Origin: Faecalicatena contorta
GTDB lineage: Bacteria; Bacillota; Clostridia; Lachnospirales; Lachnospiraceae
Assembly (NCBI RefSeq): GCF_021531895.1
Contig: NZ_JAFBIX010000011.1
Location: 35,418 to 99,417 of the forward strand
Length of the DNA: 64,000 bases
Direction: 5' to 3'
A program made the translations under genes and the position numbers. Positions within the stretch are counted from its first letter, which is position 1. Every line of letters begins with the position of its first letter. The notes beneath the pieces were generated by a model. That model did not search any database and was not told the DNA's origin. It was given only the letters and a program-made list of their open reading frames with translations. Below are positions 42,782-52,484 of this stretch, piece after piece.

Positions 42782-43810
42782 ATGTTGACAGAGAAAGAAC
42801 GTTTGGAAAAAGTGTTCCATCATGAAGAGGTAGATCGCCCTCCGTGCATTTGCCCGGGTGGAATGATGAATATGATTACGTCAGAGTTGATGGATACTTG
42901 TGGGGTGACATGGCCGGAGGCACATACGGATGCTGAGATGATGGCAAAGCTTGCGTTGGCGAATTATGAGAATGGATGCTTTGAAAATGTGGGAGTACCG
43001 TTCTGTATGACTGTAGAGGCAGAGGCCATGGGGGCAGAAGTGACCATGGGAACGAAGATATTCGAGCCTCATGTGACGGGGTATGCCATCGATTCTGTAC
43101 TGGATTGGAAGCAACTAAAGCCGGTAAATCATGAAGAGGGCCGTGCAAAGGTAGTTTTAGATGCTATCCGTATTTTAAAAGCTAAGAATCTGGATGTACC
43201 AATCGTTGGAAATATTACCGGACCAATCAGTACAGCAAGTTCTGTAATGGAACCTGTGAATTTTTATAAGGATCTCAGAAAACACAAGAAAGAGGCCCAT
43301 GAATATATGACGTTTGTGACGGAGCAGATTATTGATTTTGCCAGAGCACAGATCGAGGCTGGAGCAGATGTTATTGCAATCTCAGATCCGAGTGGTACAG
43401 GAGAGATTCTGGGGCCAAAATATTTTGAAGAATATGCAGTAAAATATCTGAATATGGTTCTGGATGGACTTCAGGATGAGAAGATGGGAACTATCGTGCA
43501 TATCTGTGGACAGATGAAAAGTGTATATAAACAGATTGATATGGTACACAGTGATGCATTAAGTTTCGACTCTGTCGTGCCAATGTCTGAGGCAAGAAAG
43601 CATCTGGAAGATCGTGTTCTGATGGGAAATGTCAGTACCTATGCATTGGAGTTTGGAGATCCGGAGCGTGTGGCGAAGCTGACTCGCAGCTGTGTTGCCG
43701 GCGGCTCGGATATCATTTCACCGGCGTGTGGTCTGGGAACAAAGTCACCGCTTGCGAATATACAGACAATTTTAAAAACATTAAAAGAAGAGGTACTAGC
43801 TGATGCCTAA
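42782..43810 (+). CDS. Uroporphyrinogen decarboxylase-family corrinoid methyltransferase 2
   Basis: 342-aa UroD-fold methyltransferase closest in layout to methylcobamide:CoM methyltransferases. It has EKERLEKVFHHEEVDRPP at the start, VGNITGPISTASSV, the zinc motif HICGQ near residue 240 and the third ligand in SPACGLGTKSP near 315. It probably catalyses the opposite half-reaction to methyltransferase 1. CoM is not used by such bacteria, so the acceptor is likely tetrahydrofolate, homocysteine or another thiol (inference). Its stop overlaps the next start by 8 bp. Confidence 0.88.
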   Translation: MLTEKERLEKVFHHEEVDRPPCICPGGMMNMITSELMDTCGVTWPEAHTDAEMMAKLALANYENGCFENVGVPFCMTVEAEAMGAEVTMGTKIFEPHVTGYAIDSVLDWKQLKPVNHEEGRAKVVLDAIRILKAKNLDVPIVGNITGPISTASSVMEPVNFYKDLRKHKKEAHEYMTFVTEQIIDFARAQIEAGADVIAISDPSGTGEILGPKYFEEYAVKYLNMVLDGLQDEKMGTIVHICGQMKSVYKQIDMVHSDALSFDSVVPMSEARKHLEDRVLMGNVSTYALEFGDPERVAKLTRSCVAGGSDIISPACGLGTKSPLANIQTILKTLKEEVLADA

Positions 43811-45605
43811 GATAACAGTACAGCCGGCAGGAAAGAGTTATGAGTATACAGTAGGAAAAACATTGTTGGAGATTCTTCTTGCTGAGAAGATATTTGTGGA
43901 CAATCCCTGTAATGGGAAAGGAGTATGTGGGAAATGCCGTGTGAAGATTCTTGGCGGAAATATCCCAGAGGCCTGTGAGACGGAGAGAAAGCTTTTGAAA
44001 TCTGAAGAACTGGAAGCAGGAATCCGTCTGTCCTGTCTGGTCAGACCGGAAGATGATCTGGAGATTGAACTTCTTGGAAAAGAACGGAAACATGAGGTTC
44101 TGACTACGGGCTATATCCCGGATTTTACATTTGACTGTGATATTGAAAAACGAGTAATAGAGATTCATAAACCCACATTAAGCGACCAGACCCCTTGGGA
44201 AGACCAGATAAAAGAGCAGCTTAGAATGGATAATATCAGTTTTCCGGCTCTTCAGTCTGCGACATTCGCCCCGGGACAGGTTACAGTTGTTCTGCATAAT
44301 GGTGAAGTGATACAGGTTGAAGAAGGTGACACTTCAGATTCCTTGTATGGTGTAGCAATTGATATTGGAACGACAACTGTCGTATGTGCATTGATTGATA
44401 TGCATACAGGGAAAGAGCTGGCTAATGCATCTATGATTAATGCACAGAAGCATTTTGGACTGGATGTTCTTACGAGAATTACCTATGAATTAGAGCATCC
44501 TCTGGATGGAGTAGAAAAACTTCGCGGTGCTATTGTGGAATCCATTAATGATATGATTCAGGATATTTGCGGACAGGCAGGAGTCTTAAAAGAACAGATC
44601 TATGAAATTACGGTAGGTGCCAACTGTACGATGATGCATATGCTTCTGGGAATAGATGCAACTCCGATCGGAAGGGCACCGTATGCTCCAATGTTCGTAA
44701 AATCAAAGGATATTCCAGCTGATTCGATTGGAATACATGCGGCGAAGGGAGCAAGGCTTTATTGTCTTCCATCCGTTTCCGCGTATATAGGGGCAGATAT
44801 TGTGGCTGGCGCTTATGTGTGTGAGTTGGAGAAAGAAAAAGGCAATGTATTATTCATTGATATTGGAACCAATGGAGAAATCGTATTGTCCAGTCATGGA
44901 AAGCTCTTGTGCTGTTCTTGTGCAGCTGGTCCGGCTCTGGAAGGAATGAATATCAGTTCCGGCATGCGTGCGGCAGAGGGTGCCATTGAGGATGTAGAGA
45001 TCACCGAAGAAGGTGTGAAGCTAAAAGTCATTGGCGATGAACCGCCAATCGGTGTGTGTGGAAGCGGTATTCTTGCAGTGGTAAAGGAATTGTTAAAGTC
45101 TGGTCTGGTACGCAAGGATGGTGCGTTTATTAAGAAAGATAAATTAGAAGAAACAGATTACCGTTATCCGATGCTCCAGTTAGATGGAAGAAAACGAGAA
45201 TTTATCATGACAGAGAGTCCTGAAAAGCTTCTCATCACGCAAGGAGATGTACGCCAGGTACAGCTTGCAAAAGGGGCAATTCTGTCCGGATTTATAGCTC
45301 TTCTGAATAAAGCTGGAATCCAGATGGAAGATCTGGATAAAGTGATGATTGCCGGTCAGTTTGGAGCACATCTTCCGGCGGATAGTCTGACAGGAACAGG
45401 AATCTTGCCACAGGAAGTTGAAGACAGGCTTGTCTATGTCGGAAACTCCTCGAAGACAGGCGCATATATGGCACTGATGTCAGCTCAGGTAAAGCGAGAA
45501 ATGGAAGAATTAGCTCACAATATGGATTATATGGAATTAGGAGCAACACAAGGATATGAGAGACTTTTCTCCGATTGCCTGATTTTCCCAGATTTCAGTA
45601 AATAA
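43803..45605 (+). CDS. Reductive activator of corrinoid enzymes (RACE, RamA/DUF4445-type)
   Basis: 600-aa ATP-dependent activator that reduces inactive Co(II) corrinoid to Co(I). The N-terminal plant-type [2Fe-2S] domain has Cys36, Cys42, Cys45 and Cys78 (NPCNGKGVCGKC ... LSC). The C-terminal ASKHA domain holds IDIGTTTVVCALID, IDIGTNGEIVL and AAGPALEGMNI. This matches bacterial RACE proteins of O-demethylase and acetogenic methyl-transfer systems. It overlaps methyltransferase 2 by 8 bp, so the four-gene operon is complete: two transferases, carrier, activator. Confidence 0.93.
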   Translation: MPKITVQPAGKSYEYTVGKTLLEILLAEKIFVDNPCNGKGVCGKCRVKILGGNIPEACETERKLLKSEELEAGIRLSCLVRPEDDLEIELLGKERKHEVLTTGYIPDFTFDCDIEKRVIEIHKPTLSDQTPWEDQIKEQLRMDNISFPALQSATFAPGQVTVVLHNGEVIQVEEGDTSDSLYGVAIDIGTTTVVCALIDMHTGKELANASMINAQKHFGLDVLTRITYELEHPLDGVEKLRGAIVESINDMIQDICGQAGVLKEQIYEITVGANCTMMHMLLGIDATPIGRAPYAPMFVKSKDIPADSIGIHAAKGARLYCLPSVSAYIGADIVAGAYVCELEKEKGNVLFIDIGTNGEIVLSSHGKLLCCSCAAGPALEGMNISSGMRAAEGAIEDVEITEEGVKLKVIGDEPPIGVCGSGILAVVKELLKSGLVRKDGAFIKKDKLEETDYRYPMLQLDGRKREFIMTESPEKLLITQGDVRQVQLAKGAILSGFIALLNKAGIQMEDLDKVMIAGQFGAHLPADSLTGTGILPQEVEDRLVYVGNSSKTGAYMALMSAQVKREMEELAHNMDYMELGATQGYERLFSDCLIFPDFSK

Positions 45606-45609
45606 CACC

Positions 45610-45638
45610 TTGAAAAGATATACAGTTAAATGTATAAT
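45610..45638 (+). promoter_or_regulatory. glyS promoter
   Basis: TTGAAA (45610-45615), 17-bp spacer, TATAAT (45633-45638), about 95 bp before the start codon. Confidence 0.65.
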
Positions 45639-45657
45639 AGTTTACAATTATACATTT
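45628..45657. promoter_or_regulatory. Operator-like inverted repeat over the glyS -10 box
   Basis: Perfect 10-bp arms AAATGTATAA (45628-45637) / TTATACATTT (45648-45657) separated by 10 bp. The left arm covers the -10 box and the right arm falls just after the expected transcription start. Confidence 0.45.
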
Positions 45658-45733
45658 CAGTTGTCGTGCATCCGGTGAAAGTTATCGGAAGCAGATTCTG
45701 CAAGTATAAAAAACAGAAGGTGAGGATGAGGAT

Positions 45734-47125
45734 ATGGTAGAAAAAACAATGGACAAAATCGTGGCATTGGCGAAATCCAGGGGGTTTGTATATCCAGGAT
45801 CTGAGATTTACGGAGGGCTTGCAAATACATGGGACTATGGAAACCTCGGAGTAGAGTTAAAGAACAATGTCAAAAAAGCATGGTGGCAGAAGTTTGTACA
45901 GGAGAATCCATATAATGTTGGTGTTGACTGTGCAATCCTTATGAATCCACAGACATGGGTGGCAAGCGGACACCTTGGCGGATTCAGTGATCCATTGATG
46001 GACTGTAAAGAATGTCATGAGCGTTTTCGTGCAGATAAGATGATTGAAGATTATGCACATGAGAACGGTATCGATATTGGAGACAGTATTGATGGATGGA
46101 GCCATGAACAGATGGAGACATTTGTCAAGGAGCATGAGATTCCATGTCCAACATGTGGAAAGCATAACTTTACGGAGATTCGTGAGTTTAACCTGATGTT
46201 CAAGACATTCCAGGGAGTTACAGAAGATGCAAAGAATACGGTATATCTGAGACCTGAGACTGCACAGGGAATATTCGTAAACTTCAAGAATGTACAGCGT
46301 ACTTCAAGAAAGAAGATTCCATTTGGTATCTGCCAGATTGGTAAATCTTTCCGTAATGAGATTACACCTGGTAACTTTACATTCCGTACCAGAGAATTTG
46401 AGCAGATGGAACTGGAATTCTTCTGCGAACCGGGAACAGACCTTGAATGGCATGCATACTGGAAGAAGTATTGCCTTGACTGGCTGAAGGCTCTTGGCAT
46501 TAAAGACGAAGAGTTACGTCCACGTGATCATTCACCAGAAGAACTCTGCTTCTACAGCCGTGCAACAACAGACGTAGAATTCCTCTTCCCATTCGGATGG
46601 GGCGAGTTATGGGGAATCGCAGACAGAACAGATTACGACCTGACTCAGCATCAGAATGTATCTAAGCAGGATATGTCTTACTTTGATGATGAGAAGAAAG
46701 AAAAATATATTCCATACGTTATCGAACCATCACTGGGTGCTGACCGTATGGTGCTGGCATTCCTTTGCAGCGCATATGACGAAGAAGAATTAGAAGGCGG
46801 AGATACCAGAACAGTCCTTCACTTCCACCCGGCACTTGCACCAGTAAAGATTGGAGTCCTTCCACTTTCTAAAAAGTTAAATGAAGGCGCTGAAAAAGTA
46901 TATGCACAGTTATGCAAGAAGTATAACTGCGAATACGATGAACGTGGCAACATTGGTAAACGCTACCGCCGCCAGGACGAGATCGGAACACCATTCTGTG
47001 TAACTTACGATTTCGATTCCGAAGAAGACGGAGCAGTAACCGTACGTGACAGAGACACCATGGAACAGGAAAGAGTTAAAATAGAAGATTTGGATGCTTA
47101 CTTTGAGAAAAAGTTTGCATGGTAA
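45734..47125 (+). CDS. glyS: Glycyl-tRNA synthetase, single-chain (alpha2) type
   Basis: 463-aa class II synthetase. Start [21 protein letters not shown], the [20 protein letters not shown] motif 2 loop, the motif 3 region [12 protein letters not shown], and a C-terminal anticodon-binding domain (VLPLSKK ... [14 protein letters not shown]). This is the archaeal/eukaryotic-like dimeric form, not the alpha2-beta2 GlyQS. No T-box leader is seen; instead an inverted repeat covers the promoter. Confidence 0.97.
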   Translation: MVEKTMDKIVALAKSRGFVYPGSEIYGGLANTWDYGNLGVELKNNVKKAWWQKFVQENPYNVGVDCAILMNPQTWVASGHLGGFSDPLMDCKECHERFRADKMIEDYAHENGIDIGDSIDGWSHEQMETFVKEHEIPCPTCGKHNFTEIREFNLMFKTFQGVTEDAKNTVYLRPETAQGIFVNFKNVQRTSRKKIPFGICQIGKSFRNEITPGNFTFRTREFEQMELEFFCEPGTDLEWHAYWKKYCLDWLKALGIKDEELRPRDHSPEELCFYSRATTDVEFLFPFGWGELWGIADRTDYDLTQHQNVSKQDMSYFDDEKKEKYIPYVIEPSLGADRMVLAFLCSAYDEEELEGGDTRTVLHFHPALAPVKIGVLPLSKKLNEGAEKVYAQLCKKYNCEYDERGNIGKRYRRQDEIGTPFCVTYDFDSEEDGAVTVRDRDTMEQERVKIEDLDAYFEKKFAW

Positions 47126-47150
47126 GAAATAAAGGGATGTAGATAAAGTT

Positions 47151-47184
47151 GGTGCTGGAGTTGAACTCCAGCACCACTTTTCTT
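47151..47184 (+). terminator. Intrinsic terminator after glyS
   Basis: GGTGCTGGAG (47151-47160) / CTCCAGCACC (47166-47175), loop TTGAA, then ACTTTTCTTT. Confidence 0.8.
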
Positions 47185-47462
47185 TACAAATGGATTCTCT
47201 CGATGTTCCTTTTCATAAATCATAGATTTCTTTATTTGCGGACATTTGTAGGGAAACAATGGTTTGATATGGTCTTACAACAGTAATTCAAAAAAGCATA
47301 GCTGACATAAGAGAACGGGTATCCGCTGTGATTGGACAAAGTAAAAATTATGGAAAAATGTGAAAGCGGAAGAAAAAGTTATAAGATAATACGTTTGTTT
47401 TTGGAATTATATATAGTAGTATTAGTATATCGTCTATTTATAAAAATACGTGAGAGGAATTT
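47185..47462. other. AT-rich intergenic region before the LytTR two-component system
   Basis: About 280 bp without a credible gene. It must hold the promoter of the two-component system. AT-rich stretches near 47400-47440 fit, but no clear -35/-10 pair or LytTR direct repeat was recognised. Confidence 0.5.
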
Positions 47463-48212
47463 ATGATTCAAATATATATATGTGAAGATCAGGAAAAACA
47501 GCTTTTATATTTCAAGCGAATTATAGAAAAATATATTACAAACACACATAAGGATGCCAAGGTTGTGTCGGCTCGAAAAAATCCACAATACACTTTATTT
47601 GATGTAAAAAAATATGGGGAATCTCCGGCATTGTTTTTTTTAGATATACAGTTGGAAGGATATGCTATGGATGGATTTCAGCTGTCAAAAGAGATAAAAA
47701 AGAATATGAAAGACAGTTACATTGTATTTTTGACATCTTGTGAGGAACTGGCATACAAAGCTTTTGAGTATGAACTTGAAATTGTAGATTATATTGTGAA
47801 ACAGCCACAGGATTTCCTTGCAGATAAAATGAGCGCAAGAATTGAGAGAAGGATGAATAGGATATTTCAGAAAATAGAGAAATCCAGAGAGGTAGATGTG
47901 CGCCCATCGGTGAAGCTGGAATCGGGAAGCCGGATGATAGAGATTCCTATTGAAGATATTGTAATGGTACAGGCAATTAAAAGTACTCATATGATTGATA
48001 TCTATACAACGAGTCAAAAAATAAAAATAAAAGAAACATTGAAAAAAATGTTTGAAATATTGGGTGGAGATTTTATTTATGTGAATAAATCTTGCATTGT
48101 GCAGAAAAAAAAGATTCGAGAAATAGATAAGAAGAATCATTACGCGTTAATGCCAGGAGGATTAAAGGTAGAGGTCTCATATAGAGAAATGAGGAACCTG
48201 TTAAGAGATTAG
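47463..48212 (+). CDS. LytTR-family response regulator (AgrA-like)
   Basis: 249-aa regulator with an N-terminal receiver domain and a C-terminal LytTR DNA-binding domain. The receiver has ICEDQ acidic residues, phosphoacceptor Asp61 in FFLDIQL, FLTSC and the Lys in VDYIVKQ. The LytTR part begins near residue 140 with SRMIEIPIEDIVMVQAIKSTHMI and has FIYVNKSCIV. The RIEI-type pattern is that of AgrA/VirR proteins, which usually answer to peptide signals. It starts an operon with the sensor kinase 12 bp downstream. Confidence 0.92.
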   Translation: MIQIYICEDQEKQLLYFKRIIEKYITNTHKDAKVVSARKNPQYTLFDVKKYGESPALFFLDIQLEGYAMDGFQLSKEIKKNMKDSYIVFLTSCEELAYKAFEYELEIVDYIVKQPQDFLADKMSARIERRMNRIFQKIEKSREVDVRPSVKLESGSRMIEIPIEDIVMVQAIKSTHMIDIYTTSQKIKIKETLKKMFEILGGDFIYVNKSCIVQKKKIREIDKKNHYALMPGGLKVEVSYREMRNLLRD

Positions 48213-48224
48213 TAATGAAATGGT

Positions 48225-49538
48225 GTGAGTTGTATGATCTTAATAAATGGAGTATTATCGGGACTTTGTGTAGTCATAGGGGCAACTGGCTTACTGAGTA
48301 AACCGTTACGAAGGACAGAGTATCTGATACTTATTGGATATGTGGCAGTTGTAGGAATACTGGCACATCTTTTTATAAAACAAGACACAGGACTTTTGAT
48401 GTTGGCAGGATTGCTAGGAATGATTGTTGCCATGGAAAAAGAAAAAAAATTATTGAATTTATTTATGGCTTGTTTGGGGTACGTTATTGCGATTATAGGA
48501 AATAATGTAATGCTAGTTTTTATTGATGTGTTTTTGAGAATACCGCGGGATGTGATAAGCGAAAAATATACATTTATTTTTTCGATGATATATGCTTTGT
48601 TATCATACACTGGGTTGTGTGTTTTACGTAAGGTTATCTATTCTCGCAAAATGGTCCAGAGAATATTTACCGAAATATCTTCGAAAGTACAGTTGGCACT
48701 TGTTATAAATATAATAATATTTCTTTCTATCTTTCTGATGAATATAACATTAGGAGAGAAGGTTGGATATTCAAAAAACATGTTAATGTTTAATAGCTTC
48801 TTGTTTTTTATAAGTTTGGTAATAATATCTTGGGTTCTTTTGAATGTTGCGAAGAGTATAGAGGAAGAAGAAAAGCAAAAAGCTATGATTCATCAACAGA
48901 AAATATTAGAAAGCTATGTAGAGAACCTTGAAAAGATGTTAGAAGAAACAAGGGCATTTCGTCACGACTATAAAAATATATTGTCTACTATGTCAGGATT
49001 TATCAGAGAAAATGAGATGGAAGGTTTGCGTGAATTTTTTTATCAAAAGATATATTTGCAAGAAGGAAGGGAAGAGAGTCAATCTATAGCATGGAAAAGT
49101 TTGAAGAATATCAAACCAATGGAATTAAAAGGATTTTTGTATGAAAAATTGTTGTTGGTTTTTGCGAAGAATATAGAAGTGCAGGTAAATATAGCTGAAA
49201 ATCTGAATGTAAAATACAAGGACATGGAGGATTTGGTCCGAATATTGGGGATATTTCTTGATAATGCGATTGAAGAAACAGAGTCGATAGAAGATGGAAA
49301 AATACAAATTGTTATAAAAAAGACTGTCAAAGGGGTTATTTTTCGTATAGAGAATAATTGTAATTGTCTACCAGAAATCTCTGTTTTGACACAGAAAGGA
49401 TATTCCACAAAAGGTGAAGGAAGAGGAAATGGTTTACACTGGGTAGAACAGCTTTTAGAGAAGCATTCGGATATGTTTCATGAATTGACAGTAGAGGAAG
49501 AAAAAGTAGTTCAAGTACTTGAGGTAATAATAAATTAA
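48225..49538 (+). CDS. GHKL-type sensor histidine kinase (AgrC-like)
   Basis: 437-aa kinase with about six N-terminal membrane helices (residues ~1-215), a coiled linker, the phosphoacceptor His247 in RHDYKN, and a GHKL ATPase domain with the N-box LDNAIEE near 345 and G-box GRGNGLHW near 410. This is the AgrC/ComD/HPK10 class, normally sensing peptides at the membrane. No AgrD- or AgrB-like gene is seen nearby, so it may sense an exogenous peptide or antibiotic. The start may be the ATG at 48225 or the TTG-ATG just upstream. Confidence 0.9.
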   Translation: MSCMILINGVLSGLCVVIGATGLLSKPLRRTEYLILIGYVAVVGILAHLFIKQDTGLLMLAGLLGMIVAMEKEKKLLNLFMACLGYVIAIIGNNVMLVFIDVFLRIPRDVISEKYTFIFSMIYALLSYTGLCVLRKVIYSRKMVQRIFTEISSKVQLALVINIIIFLSIFLMNITLGEKVGYSKNMLMFNSFLFFISLVIISWVLLNVAKSIEEEEKQKAMIHQQKILESYVENLEKMLEETRAFRHDYKNILSTMSGFIRENEMEGLREFFYQKIYLQEGREESQSIAWKSLKNIKPMELKGFLYEKLLLVFAKNIEVQVNIAENLNVKYKDMEDLVRILGIFLDNAIEETESIEDGKIQIVIKKTVKGVIFRIENNCNCLPEISVLTQKGYSTKGEGRGNGLHWVEQLLEKHSDMFHELTVEEEKVVQVLEVIIN

Positions 49539-49545
49539 AAGGATG

Positions 49546-49590
49546 AAAAATGTCGTAAGAAATATTAATTCTATTTCTTGCGGCATTTTT
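49546..49590 (+). terminator. Terminator between the kinase and the ABC permease
   Basis: 18-nt arms AAAAATGTCGTAAGAAAT (49546-49563) and ATTTCTTGCGGCATTTTT (49573-49590) pair with two G-U pairs, ending in TTTTT. It separates regulator and transporter transcripts at least in part. Confidence 0.85.
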
Positions 49591-49685
49591 ACGTTTGAGG
49601 TTAAAAGGGTTACGTTGAAGGTCGAAAACTGGAAAAAAATCAAAAAAAAGAGGATACTGAATTTGAAAGTAAGGGGGGAGAATAA

Positions 49686-51656
49686 TTGAAAGCACTTTTT
49701 TTTAAGTTATTAAAAACAAGGAGTAAGGATTATCTGCTTGTAATTTTGAGTGGCATTTTTATCATATCTCTGGTATTTTTCACGGCTGGTGTTGAAAGTT
49801 GTATGATATTTGTGTCTACAGGAGAGACAGCAGGAATGACCGCATTAATTATGGAGTCGGAAAAAGCATTCCTTCTGTCTTATGTGTTACTGGTGGCTTT
49901 GATGATTTTGACTCTTTTGTCTTACATTCGAAAGAGAGTATATGATTATTCAATGTTGGAAGTGTTGGGAATTCAGAAAAAACACAAGTATATGTTTGTC
50001 GGATTTGAGTACTTGGGGATTATCTTGGGTTCCGTTGTAGGCGGAGTATTGGTAGGCGTATTGGAAGTGGAGATTATAAAAAGGATTCTCGAACACAAAT
50101 TTACTGATGATGCAGGGAATATATTTTATGGTTGGTCACCATTCCTGTTTACATTGATAATCAGTTTGCTTATATTTGGACTTGGTTTTATGATTTGTGA
50201 CCAGATGATAAGCTGTCTGGGAATAGATTATGTTATATCTATGGGAAAGAAAAGTGGGAAAAAAATTCAACGATCGTTGAGTTTGATTGTGTCAGGTGTT
50301 GTTATAATGGGGCTTGCACTTGTTTCTATTGTGACTTACTGGGGGAAAATTGGGAGTATCATTCCTTTTGCGCTGGCGGCTGGGGGATTATTTCTGTTTA
50401 TGATTTCTGTAAGTGCAAATTATCTTCATATGTTGAGAAAACGAGAACAAAAATATTTAAAAAAAATTCTATGGTTGGATAGCTGGTACGATCAATTTTT
50501 CTATCATATGAATGTGACTTGTATTGTGGCAGTCTTCGTGTTTGTTATGTTGTTCGGATTTGGATTGCCGATTATGGATAATGTTCCGGTTGTGCAGCCG
50601 GAGATTTTTCCTTATGATCTGGTGTGGTATGCGAATGAACAAGATATGGAATTTTTGAATAAATTAGAAGAAGCCTATGAGATAAAGGTAGAGACTAAAC
50701 CCTGTATTCGTGTAGTGTCTGGAGATTATGGTGAACATATGGGAATACCAGAGTCTGTTTATGAAGATTGGACAGTGAAAAAATTTGATATACGAGATAA
50801 GGAAATTTACGTTATTTATCAGCGTGATAGAGAGACCATGGGAACGATAGGTCTTGATTATGGAAAGTCGAAACCACGTATTTACATTGGAAGTGCAGAC
50901 TGGGATATCTGGAACACGTCGGGACCTAAAGTTCTTCCGAGTAATCAATTTACAAGGAAATATAAAATTGCTGGAGAAGAGCAGAGGATTCTTACTGGTG
51001 ATTTTGAGAGTCGGGCGCTTGGTGAACTAAAGGGGCAGGTGAATGAAGAAATTTTGGTGTTTTCTGATACAGAATTTGCAAATATCAAAAGAAATGCCAG
51101 AGGAGCAAACCTTGCGGTAATGATGGAAATCCCAAAGCATTATAATCAGGTTGTAAAGGAAGTGTATAATTATGCAAAGGTTCATTCTCAGGTGAATTTC
51201 TTTGATTGGCAAAATGGCAATCTGATATACGAAAAACAGCAATCTATGATGGAAAGCCGACAAGAAAAGCTGTTTACTGTGGTTTCTATGATTGTAAATG
51301 TAATAACAATGCTAATGTGTGTCATTTTTATCTTGTTCGAGAAAGCGCAGAGTGACTATTCGAAAATGGAATGGAAGTATCGATTTTATAAGAATTGTGG
51401 AATGTCTTCAGAAAAACGTAGGAAGAGTGTTTGCAAAGAAGTTTTGATATCTGAAAGGCTTGTACTTTTGTATGGCATATCACTGGGAATGTTGGCAATT
51501 GTTACCAAGATTCTTTTTAAAGGCATGTCTCCTAGGTGGAGTATTATCTATCTTGTAGGGGCAGTTTCTTTTTCTGCATTGATTGCTTTGATAGTGTGTA
51601 TAGTAATGAGGATAACAGCATGGAGAATTTTTCGGAAGATTGAGAGGAATAGTTGA
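49686..51656 (+). CDS. Bce-type ABC transporter permease (FtsX-like)
   Basis: 656-aa permease with the BceB layout: seven hydrophobic segments before residue ~300, a large extracellular domain of ~240 residues (about 305-540), then three C-terminal helices. Proteins of this type sense and remove peptide antibiotics bound to lipid carriers (established). The TTG start at 49686 follows AAGGGGGGAG. The ATPase gene starts 1 bp after its stop. Confidence 0.85.
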   Translation: MKALFFKLLKTRSKDYLLVILSGIFIISLVFFTAGVESCMIFVSTGETAGMTALIMESEKAFLLSYVLLVALMILTLLSYIRKRVYDYSMLEVLGIQKKHKYMFVGFEYLGIILGSVVGGVLVGVLEVEIIKRILEHKFTDDAGNIFYGWSPFLFTLIISLLIFGLGFMICDQMISCLGIDYVISMGKKSGKKIQRSLSLIVSGVVIMGLALVSIVTYWGKIGSIIPFALAAGGLFLFMISVSANYLHMLRKREQKYLKKILWLDSWYDQFFYHMNVTCIVAVFVFVMLFGFGLPIMDNVPVVQPEIFPYDLVWYANEQDMEFLNKLEEAYEIKVETKPCIRVVSGDYGEHMGIPESVYEDWTVKKFDIRDKEIYVIYQRDRETMGTIGLDYGKSKPRIYIGSADWDIWNTSGPKVLPSNQFTRKYKIAGEEQRILTGDFESRALGELKGQVNEEILVFSDTEFANIKRNARGANLAVMMEIPKHYNQVVKEVYNYAKVHSQVNFFDWQNGNLIYEKQQSMMESRQEKLFTVVSMIVNVITMLMCVIFILFEKAQSDYSKMEWKYRFYKNCGMSSEKRRKSVCKEVLISERLVLLYGISLGMLAIVTKILFKGMSPRWSIIYLVGAVSFSALIALIVCIVMRITAWRIFRKIERNS

Positions 51657-51657
51657 A

Positions 51658-52428
51658 ATGGATGAAAAGAAGTATAAATATATTTTGGATGTGAAGAATT
51701 TAGAACGGAATTATTATACGATGACTCCGGGCGGAAATAGAATTACATATTCTGTTTTAAAAGGTGTTTCTTTTCAGGTAAAGCCTGGTGAATTTATTGG
51801 AATTATGGGAAGTTCTGGTTGTGGTAAGACAACACTTCTTAAGACACTTGGCATGTTGGATAAGCCAAATGGGGGGCGGGTTCTCTATAAGGGGACTCCA
51901 GTGGAGGAAATATATGGAGACAGGCTTGCGGAAATAAGAAGAAAAGAATTAGCTTTTATTTTTCAGGACTATTATTTGATGAATAGTCTGACCGTAAAGG
52001 AAAATATCATGATGCCTTTGATTTTGAATGAAGATGATCCGAAAAAAAGTGATCAAGCGGCGAGGTGTGAAGCAAAGCGGTTTGGGATTGAAGGATTACT
52101 GGATAAGAAACCATATGAACTTTCGGGTGGAGAAAAACAAAGAACGTCAATTTGTCGTGCTATGGTAGCGAATCCTGAGCTTATATTAGCAGATGAACCG
52201 ACAGGAAATCTAGATTCCAAGTCTTCTATGCAGGTGATTCAGACCCTGTTTTATATTAACAAGCAACTTGGAAAGACACTATTTCTGGTGACACATGATC
52301 CGAAGATGGCAAGCTATTGCGATAGAATAATTTTATTAAAAGATGGAAGGATAATAAATACACTTATTAAACAAGATGGAAATGAAGAGTTTTATCAAAA
52401 TATTATTCAACAAATGGCAAGGCTGTAG
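51658..52428 (+). CDS. Bce-type ABC transporter ATP-binding protein
   Basis: 256-aa ATPase of the MacB/LolD/BceA class. Walker A GSSGCGKTT, Q-loop FQDYYLMNSLT, signature LSGGEKQR, Walker B LILADEPTGNLDS and switch His VTHDPKMASY. The ATG at 51658 is preferred; a TTG at 51640 overlaps the permease end. Partner of the permease upstream; together with the LytTR/GHKL pair it forms a likely peptide-antibiotic sensing and resistance module. Confidence 0.93.
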   Translation: MDEKKYKYILDVKNLERNYYTMTPGGNRITYSVLKGVSFQVKPGEFIGIMGSSGCGKTTLLKTLGMLDKPNGGRVLYKGTPVEEIYGDRLAEIRRKELAFIFQDYYLMNSLTVKENIMMPLILNEDDPKKSDQAARCEAKRFGIEGLLDKKPYELSGGEKQRTSICRAMVANPELILADEPTGNLDSKSSMQVIQTLFYINKQLGKTLFLVTHDPKMASYCDRIILLKDGRIINTLIKQDGNEEFYQNIIQQMARL

Positions 52429-52484
52429 ATAATATTTGTGTCAAAGAAAGTGGGATAGAAAACCAAGACAAATAAAAGAGAGAA

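Noticed and set aside
45639..45733. T-box leader for glyS
   Set aside because: No T-box sequence or antiterminator bulge was found, and the leader is too short.
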